DNA of 64,000 nt from Trametopsis cervina (lineage: Eukaryota > Basidiomycota > Agaricomycetes > Polyporales > Irpicaceae), in contig MU278384.1 of NCBI GenBank assembly GCA_022385755.1, positions 18,271-82,270 of the forward strand. The letters run 5' to 3'. Positions 22,563-32,338 of this stretch are shown here, in pieces. The notes beneath the pieces are model-generated. The model saw only the letters and a program-made list of their open reading frames with translations, searched no databases and was not told the DNA's origin. Every line of letters starts with the position of its first letter. Position 1 is the first letter of the stretch. Position numbers and translations under genes: made by a program.

Positions 22563-25500
22563 TCACGGAAGCGGGAATTCGAATACTCCCAGATCTCCCA
22601 TCTCCTCTGCAAGTGTGTATTCCTCACCGCATGCCTTGACGATGACGCCTGACAATGCGCGTCCATACGACACTAGAGAACGAGAATTATGAGGGTAAGG
22701 AAGGAGATCAGCTGATAGAAAGAAAACAGCTTACGTGCACTACGCAAATGTTCTCCGGCCCTTGTGAGTGTCGAACTTTATACGCGGAAAGACCTTTAGT
22801 TAACATTCAACCACAGGATATGTTTGTGAACTCACTGAATATCTATTATCTCTGCATGCAGTGTCAGAATGTCGTCCACTCTGCTGCTTTCTATTGCGGC
22901 GTGCAAGAACCGGATTAACACTCTTCCACAGAAGTACCACCCTAACTGCAGCATCGCATTATGACGTCAATCTTCAATAGTCGAAGGTTGTGTATAGTAC
23001 ACATACCAAAGCGAGATTATCCAAAACCAAAGCGTTGTGACTTGCACCATTGAAAAGATGCATCAGGCTGAGGATGGCGCGTGCGGCGAGCAATATTCTC
23101 GATGCCGACGGACATGCTGGGTCAGCTGGGTCCGCATGAGGATCGTGCAGGAAGATGGCCGCTCTGTATAAGAATGTTCAATTCTTCGCCTGCCTTCACA
23201 ATGTAGATAGATGCTACCCACAAATGCGCCCCCACCAACGCAGAATATAGATATGCATCCAGTGTCCCATTCTGTATAGGCGTAGAGCACTCTTGCGGGA
23301 AAGAAACCCCGAAAGAATCCACCAACCGGTCAAGCGCTAGGAAGGCCGGTGTGTCCCTGGGATCGAAGTTCTCCAAAGTTTGAAGTGAAAGGCCAACGCT
23401 CTTGGCGGACATAAACTCAGGATCTCCACGGAGGTATCTAGCTTTGTAGCGCGTGTTGAACACCTTCACTTTGGATAGGAGCATCGTTGCCTTGATGTAT
23501 AGGATAAAGGAGTCCGTTTGGTCCGGTGGGTGGTAGAGCAAGGTGGAGGGATCTGTTGACCATTGTCGATTCTCCATAGGGACTTTGATCTAGTGGAATA
23601 TAGTAAGATAGTTTATCAGCATCTAATGTGCAGCAATGCAGAGAGGAATCGACGACGCACCCCAGCCACAAACTGATCTCCTCGTAAAGGTAGAAGCTGT
23701 GAGATGTCTTCATCGCCTACTGTGACGGGATAGTCCCCCATAAGTGAGTTATGTCTCTCTGTGACATACGCTAAAAACTCGACCACGACTTGAGCACACC
23801 CCTCCGAGCCCAGCACTTTGGAGAAAGCATATACACACCTAACCAAAAGACATTCCTCTGCATTTCCTCTTCAGCTACGCTCTCCAGTGGTGGTAGAAAA
23901 TTGACTTCTTGGATGATCGGCCCTACGCCTTCTCCCCATGCAGGAGGAGGGATCTTGAACGGCTCGCAGGTATGGAGACCTAAGGGCATCATACTTCGCA
24001 AGATGACTCCGGCGGTTGTAAATGCCTAAGAAACTAGTGTCAGCTACCTCCTATTACATATGGTCCGTCGATAAGATTACCTCTGGCCACCTGTGGATGT
24101 ATTAGATACCGTTGCAAGCAATACATGCAAGATACTCACAGTGCTCGTGTCGTCCAAAACGTGTTCAAAATAAGATGACCTAAAAGCAGTCAATTCAACC
24201 ACTTCTCCAAATGATCATCGAGACAGGTATGCCGCGTACTCTGCATGGCCTCGACCAAGCGCTCTCCTTGTTCGAAGAATTTCTCGATTCCGAGGAACGC
24301 CAACTTGGCATGTTCGTGCGCAAAGGAATCGAACCGGCGAGATGAGATTTTGTGCCAGCGGCCTCCGAACATGATATCTGTGGGCCGACGTCGGTCGATG
24401 TCATTAGAATGTATGACTTCAGGCTGAACAATCGCTTACATGGAAATTCGGCTTTATGTCTAGAAGTGGATGGTGCGCGGCCTACAAATGTGCTTCCCAC
24501 GGCGACAAGGGTATGGAGGATCGCCACGCTTGGAAACCGAGGGTCTAGGGGATGCAGATCTAGTGAGGCCATGAATGTGGGTCCGTGGAATAGGCGATCA
24601 GCGTATACATGGAATGTAAAGAACGCCTGAATCCTGCACATTGGTAGTACAGGTTGAGCGTTAGTCGACGTGCATTAGTTTTGCAGACAATACATACGCA
24701 CAAGAAGCGTGTTACGGCTGGATCTGGTAGATGTGGAGACCAGCCGGTGTGTGTTACATTATACTCTTCGTAGTCGAAGAGCGGAGGATATGGAGAGTTT
24801 GTCAGGTCAGAAGTCGAGAGAACAAACGCGTTCGCGTCCGGGAGGGATGTGTTCGTACTGGTAGCGTCGGCGAGCCAATCAGGTACGGGTACATTATCCA
24901 AAAAGGAGCTGTCCAAAGGAACATATGGTGCGTGAGACGAACTTGAATCCAAAGCGGGCGGCGCCTCCGCAGCTGCGTTCAGGTGTTGTTCCGTCGGCTC
25001 AGGCCTCACTGGTGCTGGCGGCGCCGCAGGGCCTTGAGATGCGTAAGAACAGGCTAAGCGCAAATTGGAGCGCAAAAAAAACCGCTTACTCTTCTTGGCT
25101 TGCATCTCTATCCGAACATTGCGCAGCAGGCCTTCCAGCTCATCTGTTCAGTACAAATCTTAGTTAATGCCATGGTGCTTTATGTCACTAGACGCACCGA
25201 TCCGGTCTTCAAGCTTCTTATAGCTTCTATTTGGAACATGGACACTGTCGAGTTCTGCAGCATTGAGCACTTCAGAGAATGATACAAAAAAGGAGGAAAA
25301 GTCAGCTTCATTCGTTATGAGGCACAACGATTCTCACCTTCATCGTACGTGCATTCTGGGTATGGCGGAACCTCCACGCCAGGTGCCCGCTCTAACAAGT
25401 GCGAGTGTGACCTGAGGCAAGGCGTGCACGGTCGCAGTGCATCACTTTGAGTTGTCCGTGAGTCTTAATGAACATGGCGGTAAACCACGAAGTCACCAAC

Positions 25501-25734
25501 CATCTCTAGAGGTAATTTATCAACGTGAGAGGGGATTCTGAATGAACAACGTATGCTTACCATTTTGCGTTTGCGACATTGATGGCAGGCCTATATGATT
25601 TGGCCAAGGACATTGCCCAGACGAATAAGTCAGTGATGTGGATGAGTGTCAAACAGGAACGACCGGGTGCGGCGACCGAACAGTGAGACACATACCGCAT
25701 TACGCTGCAGTGGTCGCGCGTCTACCATAGACAT
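22563..25734 (-). CDS. Zn2Cys6 transcription factor, paralogue 2
   Basis: Same architecture as the other three regulators. Start MSMVDARPLQRNA (25734; MVDARP at 25728 is an alternative), then ACHQCRKRKM, the 5-nt exon AGATG (25501-25505) and TGTGAT, giving CHQCRKRKMRCDALRPCTPC with the sixth Cys about 21 residues later (PPYPECTYD). KKLEDRI and DELEGLLRNVRIEMQAKK form the linker helix. The linker ends THTGWSPHLPDPAVTRFL. The fungal_trans region has QAFFTFHVYADRLFHGPTF, LHTLVAVGSTFVG, VAEEEMQRNVFWLG, DEDISQLLPLRGDQF and QTDSFILYIKATMLLSKVKVFN. It continues DPRDTPAFLALDRLVDSF, then after introns WYFCGRVLIRFLHAAI, AGEHLRSA and a final exon VIVKACGEEYTLAEEMGDLG ending FEFPLP (stop 22563-22565). 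The tail after CGEE is about 20 residues, much shorter than in the paralogues. The last introns are less certain. Confidence 0.82.
25501..25505 (-). other. 5-nt microexon in Zn2Cys6 paralogue 2
   Basis: Minus-strand AGATG sits between ...TTACCTCTAG and GTTGGT. Inclusion gives Arg-Cys in the cluster, AGA TG|T GAT, in the same position as AAATG in the other three paralogues. Confidence 0.78.
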
Positions 25735-26237
25735 CGCGGTTTGCCTGCTAGAGCCAGCTCGGAATTCCTGGCGAGATAGGGGAGTACGTTCGGATGGCAT
25801 GAGGTTGGTATTGAGCAAGGGCTTTGGGTGCTGTGGATGTGAGCTGGTACGTCGGTATGCTGTACTTGAGCGCGCTCAGTGTGTGATTGAGCCAATCCAA
25901 CGATCGCTCAAAGTTTGCCGCAGCATCATATCATAGCCTCGCACACCGGCGTTCATGTTATGACGGTGCATTGCTGCAAAGTTTGACAGTTACAGCGGTA
26001 TCGGTCGGAGAGTACACAAGTCAGCCTGGTAAAAGCTGGTAAGGTCGTAGCCACAGTGAGGCAATATTCACATGATAAGTGAATCGCCACTTGATCGGAA
26101 CGGGAGGGGGAGATTGTTAGAGGACGCCTACAGTGTGCTCCGGTCGGAACTTCCATTAGTATGGTCAAAAATTACAACAGTCTTATATCTAGCACAACCC
26201 GATATTACCACCCCTTACACCTAGATTACTACATACT
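25735..26237. promoter_or_regulatory. Spacer between Zn2Cys6 paralogues 2 and 3
   Basis: About 500 bases upstream of paralogue 2 and downstream of the stop of paralogue 3 (tandem on the minus strand). No coding frame is supported. Confidence 0.4.
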
Positions 26238-29200
26238 TTACAGAACACCCTGGCTCAACGTCGCAGGCGAATACACATATTCGGCGTACATGAGATGGTC
26301 GTACGGATTCGTTTGAGGGGAGACATTCCGACGCTTCCGTTGCGCCGACACTTGCAGAGGGTGAGCCTCGGCAAATGCACGACCGCACGTGTCGACGAGG
26401 AAGTCGGCGATGACCTTCGCGTACCGATCTGACCATAGCTTGTTAGGTATACACCAGGATTAGATAACGAAACGGGAACGCACATGCAAGAGGCAAGTTT
26501 TCGCCGGCTTTTGCGAGCATATCACTAAAGTGAGGTTAATTTCTGGGTTCACGCAGCAACCAAACCTAAGCGACTGACTATATGTATGTCACCTCCGCAT
26601 GAATAGCCATAACTTCTTCCAAATAGTTCTCGTCGATAGCGGCTTTCAACGCTTTGATGAGCACGCGTCCAGCAAGGTTCCACGACAGCTGCGATCAGCA
26701 AATGCTGAGTGGCTACATAGTGGATATGACGAGTGAATACGTACGATAGGTAGGTGGTCCAATAATGACACATCGTAGCTCGTTGCGCCGATGCTATACA
26801 TCAGATCCAGAATACTTCGCGCAGCCTTCAGGATTTTCGCGGTAGAAGCGCAAGTCTTCGACAGCGACTTGACGTGTGGCTCGTGCAGAGGTATCTGCGC
26901 ACTATATCAAACATCGAGCATTTGTCAGTATGGTCTATGCATAATGACCGGTCTTCATTCACGTACACATGCGCCGCAGAGCAAGCACTGTAGAGGTACG
27001 CATCGAGCATATCATCCTGCGTCGGGTTCTTCAAATGACTTGGGAAACTCTGCCTGAACAGTGTCGTGATATGGTCCAATTCGCGGAATGCGATCGAATC
27101 CCGTGGGTCAAAGTCGGAGACATCTGTAGCGCCGTTCAGGCTATTGGAGGGCGAGTACATTGCGACGTCGCCCGCGAAGTACCGTCCTCGATATCGGAGG
27201 TTGAAGGTTTTCACGTGCGAGATCAGGATCATACCCTTGATGAAGAGAGTGAAGGAGTCGGTTTGGGAGGGAGGATGTGTGAGGAACATCGTGCGATCGT
27301 GGGACCATTGACGCTCCGAGGGGTTTGTGTAGGTCTGTGAGACGAATCACAATGTCAGTCAAGCAGAATACGGGGTTGATATGCACTCACCCCTTGCTCA
27401 TAGTGGTCCCCTCGGAGGGGAAGCAGTTGGAATATATCTTGATCGTCAAGGACCATAGCGAAACAGTTCCCCGCGGATTGTTGACGCTCGATAGCATACG
27501 CTGGTCAAAAGATATGAGAATGCTCATGTTCGTATATTGAGAAAGAGCCGGTACCTATCCAGAAGATGTTTCGCCGCATCTCAATCTCTGTGATTGACGG
27601 AGCTTGATCCAGAAGTGTAGGGGGACATAATTGATCGGCGGTGTGGAAGGGGGCAGAGACGTTCAGACCAAAGGGTACTGTGCCGCGTAGCGCGTGTCCT
27701 GACGAGATGTATGACTACGAAAGGTCACCTACTATATATCGTATGATCTACCAATGTACATACCTCGGACCATCTTATGAAAAAGTAATTCAGCGATCCA
27801 GAATAAGTGTATTTCAGAGGCAAGGCACAGGGCTTACCTTGCTTGTGTGAGATAGAACCACGTTAGTATGATTTGTGCTATATGGGTCAGTGGTCAGTTT
27901 TAATCCAAGCAGATAACGCGATGAACCTTACTTTGCATAGCCTGCATAAGACTCTCTCCCCGATCAATTGCCGCTTCTCCAGCTATTCGTGCAAGTTTCG
28001 CCTGCTGCTCCGCAAACGAGTCCGGCCGGTGCTCATTCTGCCTCCATCTCCCTGCAAAAAGCTCTTCAAGCACAAACGACGGGCCAGTACCTGATGACGG
28101 ACCCTATGTGAGCATTTCTAAGTTTAGAGCGGGGACCGGATAAGACGTACCTGGGTGTTTCCCACGTTCTCTGACAGGCGGCTGGGGGATGTCAGCGGTG
28201 TATAAGCTACCGACTGCGCACATCGCGTGTAGCACACCAGCGAACGGGAAGCGTGAGTCGGTGGGAGGGAGACTTAGTGAAGATAGGAACGTAGGGCCGT
28301 GGAATAAGCGTCCGGCGTGCATATAGAAGGCAAAGAAGGCGTGTACTCTGTATAGTTCGGTCCATATCGATTGTGGGTCTTTTGCTGTAAGTCGAGAGAT
28401 AGGGCGACTTACAGATGACGGGTGACTTCGGGCGAGGGTAGCCCTTGCGGCCATCCCATAATCATCAGCTGCGCATCCTTGAATGTAGTGAGGGCGGATG
28501 TGGATGCGACTGGCTGATCGAGGTCGGGGGTGCTGTAGTTAGGGGTGTCGTATTGCGTAAAGGGGGTTGATGACATGTTATCTGAAGCAGGCAAGTACGA
28601 GAAATCCATGTTCTCGTATGTGCTTGGCACTTCCTGCCCTTGAAAAAGGAAATTGTCTATCCAAGCTGTTGAGGAAGATAGCGCTTCAGGAGAACCATAG
28701 GCCTAGCAGTTAGTCATGTAAGTAGACTCTTTTAATTGATAACAGTGTCTTCCCACCGGCTCTGCAACCATGACAGGAGGAGGCTCTGGAACGACTTCAG
28801 GTGTATGTACGCCGTTTGTGTAGCTGCTTGCGGGCGAATTGGAATGTGTCTGGGATTCCTCCAGTCGTAGCTGCATCTGCATAAGCAGGCTCTCGAGCTC
28901 GACTGGAAAGGGGCATTGATATAGCGTTCTGAAAATGTAAGGAGAGGATACACTCACCGATCCTGTTCTCGAGCTTTTCGACCTTACTAGAGGGCAGCGT
29001 GACTTCTTTCTCTGCAGCAGAACGGTTACAGACTGTGTCGGGGATTGTTGCCCGCTATGCAACTCACCAGCCCCATAGGTGCACTCCGGCTCAGGAGGCA
29101 CGTCCAAGCCGTCCTGCGAGTGAGCTACAGCATACTGATGTGATCGCACACATGTTCCGCACGGCTTTTTCGTGTCGCTATATGTGTCATACCCTTGTAT

Positions 29201-29503
29201 GAGATCCCCGAAGGAAGAAGCTTTCCAACTACACTGACCATTTCTACTCCGAGGGTGTCAATCATATGAGCCATGCATGCACTATCAAGGGTCGCAGGAA
29301 GGGACTGACCAATTTGCGCTTTCTGCATTGGTGGCATGCCTGCGTTGTCACCGCAGTAGCAACGAGGGAAATGAGGGCTTAGAGCTCCGCGTGATACCAG
29401 GGGTTAGACATACCGTATTACGTTTAGGTCCATGAGTAGGCACCGGGTTCTTGAATAGTGCGGCTGCAGATGCGAGGTCGGGCAGGATATCCTGATGATA
29501 CAT
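26238..29503 (-). CDS. Zn2Cys6 transcription factor, paralogue 3
   Basis: Start MYHQDILPDLASAAALFKNP (29503) runs to KRNT. An intron leads to ACHQCRKRKL, then the 5-nt exon AAATG (29239-29243), then CGACACG. The spliced cluster is CHQCRKRKLKCDTKKPCGTC, with the sixth Cys about 22 residues on (PPEPECTYG). The helix is SSKVEKLENRI plus ELESLLMQMQLRLEESQ, and the linker ends GWPQGLPSPEVTRHL. The fungal_trans region includes HAFFAFYMHAGRLFHGPTF, LHAMCAVGSLYTADI, GRWRQNEHRPDSFAEQQAKL, DDQDILQLLPLRGDH, QTDSFTLFIKGMILISHVKTFN, ILKAARSILDLMYSIGATSY and DMLAKAGENLPLA. The C-terminus is YAEYVYSPATLSQGVL (stop 26238-26240). It is tandem to paralogue 2 and divergent from PMP3. The CGACACG acceptor differs from the TGAC boundary of paralogues 1 and 4 but preserves Cys-Asp. 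Confidence 0.84.
29239..29243 (-). other. 5-nt microexon in Zn2Cys6 paralogue 3
   Basis: Minus-strand AAATG is bounded by ...CTCGGAGTAG and GTCAGT. With the downstream acceptor ...CATATAG|CGACACG it reads AAA TG|C GAC, restoring Lys-Cys-Asp. Confidence 0.78.
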
Positions 29504-29978
29504 GGCGGTAAAAGGTGTTGCAAGGTCGTAGGGAGAAGCTGAACTGGTCAAAAAGGACCGCAGCGAGCGTTATGTGGTTTGCAACTTACGACAATCATCG
29601 GCTAAGACTGCATTTATATGGGCGTCTAATACTGTTCATTGCCGCAGACGCGTGGCGATGATTCGCGGCATACCCTTTCGTGGCACCCCTGCCAGTGAGT
29701 GCTGCAGCTGCTTGGCCTGGAATATAGAAATCGTTCTACTAACTTGTAGGAGATGAGACGTCGCAAACCAAGTAATGACCAGAGCAATTGACCTCATTTG
29801 CGACTTACTGTGAAAAAACACATGCCTCTGCCTATAATTATCATGTAGCACTATCTATGACGTATTGCATGCCCATCCCACGGCTAGCCACATTGCATGA
29901 CCGCACCGGCTTACATCTACTCTTCCCACCACCACCATCACCCTTCTTCACCCTACTCTCTTACTGTAACGAATAACG
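29504..29978. promoter_or_regulatory. Divergent promoter region, Zn2Cys6 paralogue 3 and PMP3
   Basis: About 475 bases between two divergent start codons, so it must carry both promoters. The 80 bases before PMP3 are C/T-rich (CCACCACCACCATCACCC). Confidence 0.45.
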
Positions 29979-30420
29979 ATGGCCACGACTGTATCGCCCA
30001 ATCGCGACGTCTTCCTGTATTTCCTCGCAATGTGAGTCGCTACTACGGATTGGTGCGATAGCCATGCGGCAGGAGCTGATCTCTGTATCACGCAGCTTCA
30101 TACCACCACTCAGTGTATTCTTCAGTTAGCACACTTTAATACTATTGAAATCTTATTCGACGCGTACTGATCAATTGTTCACGAATCAAGAACGTGGCTT
30201 GGCCGCTGGTACGTCCTACCTACGAACTCTACGAACTCATTACCGACTGAACTGATGCACCAACTCATGTAGATTTTTGGATTAACGTTCTGCTATGGAT
30301 CCTTGGCTGGATCCCGGGTGTTCTGCACGCCTGGTACGTGACGCCTCTTGAACTGTGTGGATATCCTTTTCAAATTTGTTCTGCAGGTATATTATCTCCC
30401 GCAGTGAGGGTGCTATGTGA
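29979..30420 (+). CDS. PMP3: Plasma membrane proteolipid 3 (PMP3/UPF0057 family)
   Basis: Very small membrane protein that affects plasma-membrane potential and cation tolerance in yeast. Five short exons must be joined; spliced, they read MATTVSPNRDVFLYFLAI, FIPPLSVFFKRGLAAD, FWINVLLWILGWIPGVLHAW and YIISRSEGAM, 64 residues. The family signature is plain: first helix with IFIPP-L-V, a short charged loop (KRGLAADF), then the second helix NVLLWILGWIPGVLHAWYII. All junctions use GT-AG and phases agree (for example AT|C TTC, TTC A|AA, GCT G|AT, TG|G TAT). No exon exceeds about 65 bases, so it is invisible as an open frame. It is a housekeeping gene set between two regulator paralogues. Confidence 0.93.
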
Positions 30421-30691
30421 GAACCTACATGCGCACCACACGTTGCTATGAGCGCACACGGCCTCCCTTAATGTAGCCTGTTCATTATCTTCAGTGCTGT
30501 ATATAGCCCCTATAATGTATGATTATGTGCTTGTGTTGATAATTGATCTCTCGAGGTTGACCTTCATAGCCTCAGCTTTCGATGAACGTAATTGCAGGAG
30601 TGAATATGAAATGGTATACAGGAAAGGAGAGGGCAAAGCACAGCGATAGAAGTGAGATATTACGAATGCCGAGATCCAGTGAAATCCATGG

Positions 30692-31935
30692 TCAGACAAG
30701 CTTCTTGTCCGCATCTGCAGATTTTCTCTTCTCCAAAATCTGCACCCATTTCTTAGGGAACCAACCCTCGCGACCGTCTCTTGTCCTGCCTTTCCACCAC
30801 TCACTACCCTCAACCTATTCAGCAACCGCACTGTCAGCGCAACCCTTACACACATGACTAAAGGATTACTCACCTCGATTCTGGGATCAACCTCCGCCCC
30901 GGTCGCGGGGTCCAATTTTGCCATGATAGCCACGATCTCATTCTCCTTAAGTGAAAGCTCAGCGGGAGATGAAGCCTCGAACACGTAGAGTGCTCTCCCA
31001 AATGTCAGCTGCGAGGGGTCGAGTGGCGGCAATCCGGCCCCGGGTGCATTGAGCATGCCGGCCTGCTGTTGTTGTTGGCGCTCGGACAGAATCTTCACCA
31101 ATCTGTGCATGGCATACGGAACGCCAAAGATAGCGAGGAGGAAGATGATGAGGGGCTTCTTGCTTGCCTTTGGTGGGGGTGGGGTGTTGGGCCCAGGTAT
31201 GGGTCGACCGTTGACGAAGTCCTTGAATTCACCACCAAGGCCGCCGGATGAGCGCTGTCCAGTGAGAAGCTCCTTCATCCACCGTACGAGACCGAACAGC
31301 CCTAGTACGCTGCCTAGCGCGTTTCGCAGCTGGCTAAATTGGTCTGCAACGCCGACCATGGCAAAGAACGAGGAGTGGGTAGCCATGAATGTCGACTCGA
31401 GCATCTGGGCGACGCCCGAGAAAGTCTGCACGATTGAATGCAGGAGCGCGAAAGTGTGTTGTGTCGTTGACTCCAGTGTTTGTGTGAGAGATGGGTTGTT
31501 GGGGTCGAACGGATGTTGGCCATACATCCCCATGCCTGGCCCCCCATACATGCCATTCATCCCGTACCCTCCTCCATATCCTCCCATTCCGTAGCCGCCA
31601 CCGTACCCACCGACGCCTCCATACATGCTGTTCATTCCACCATAGGGAGAGTAGCCAGTTCCCATCTGGTTGTAGGTAGAGTTGTACCCATATGGCGATG
31701 CGCCATACGAGGTAGCGGGAAGTGTAGATGACATCGGAAGTGCAGAGGTGGTAGCAGTGGCGTTGGTAAGGGCAGCCGGTCGAGTTGGAACAGAAGGCAC
31801 GGATGTTGAAGTAGATGGTGCAGGTGTCGCAGGGGGTTGAGGTGCTGCCTGGGTCGGAGTTGCAGCTGCAGTCGCGGGCACCGCTGCGGTGGCAGTGGAC
31901 CCTCCTCGCTCCCAGGGTTTTGGAGGTGAAGGCAT
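30692..31935 (-). CDS. PEX13: Peroxin-13, peroxisomal import docking protein
   Basis: Peroxisomal membrane component of the PEX13-PEX14 docking complex that receives PEX5/PEX7 with matrix cargo. Two exons (30874-31935 and 30692-30814, intron 30815-30873, phase 0) give 394 residues. I use the ATG at 31935 (MPSPPKPWER, the conserved fungal start); the upstream in-frame codon at 31995 is GTG. Order: PPKPWE motif; Ala/Pro/Thr-rich stretch; Gly/Tyr/Met-rich low-complexity region (about residues 110-170, many YGG and GMYG repeats); the conserved middle (LESTTQHTFALLHSIVQTF, FMATHSSFFAMVGVADQF); membrane segment KPLIIFLLAIFGVPYAM; and a C-terminal SH3 domain (RALYVFEASSPAELSLKENE, WWKGRTRDGREGWFPKKWV) split by the intron. 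The ALYxF, WWxG and GxFPxxWV signatures mark the SH3. Confidence 0.94.
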
Positions 31936-32338
31936 TACAGTGGACGAGGATGAGGGGACGGGAGAAGGGAACGTGGGAATATCTAGGTCTCTCACCCGAT
32001 GTTCCTAATGAGGACGGAAATGATGCGCCTCCAGTCTGATGCGTTGCGTGAGCATGTTAAGCTCGTACCATTGCGGTCGGTAGAGGCAAGTACTTCGGTA
32101 TGCGTCCTACACGACGAATCAACAAGTTAACCAGTCCCCATGCGTGCCATCGAGAGACGAAGAGATCGCGCTTATCCACGGCGACTTACGGTGAAAGCAG
32201 ATAAAGAGGTCTCCCCCATTGGCAGTTCAGAGATTACTGCGCGCCCCAAACGTGCGCCTGCGGCATCAACGGCGACCAACCCATTTAACTTGACAATAGA
32301 CTACCACGAACCCCCTCTCTTACCAGCTACCGCGCAGG
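31936..32338. promoter_or_regulatory. Divergent promoter region, PEX13 and Zn2Cys6 paralogue 4
   Basis: About 400 bases between divergent starts. No coding frame is supported, and no TATA box stands out. Confidence 0.4.

Noticed and set aside
24310..24345. Minus-strand GGTTCGATTCC, a B-box-like tRNA sequence
   Set aside because: It lies inside a conserved exon of Zn2Cys6 paralogue 2 and has no matching A box or cloverleaf.
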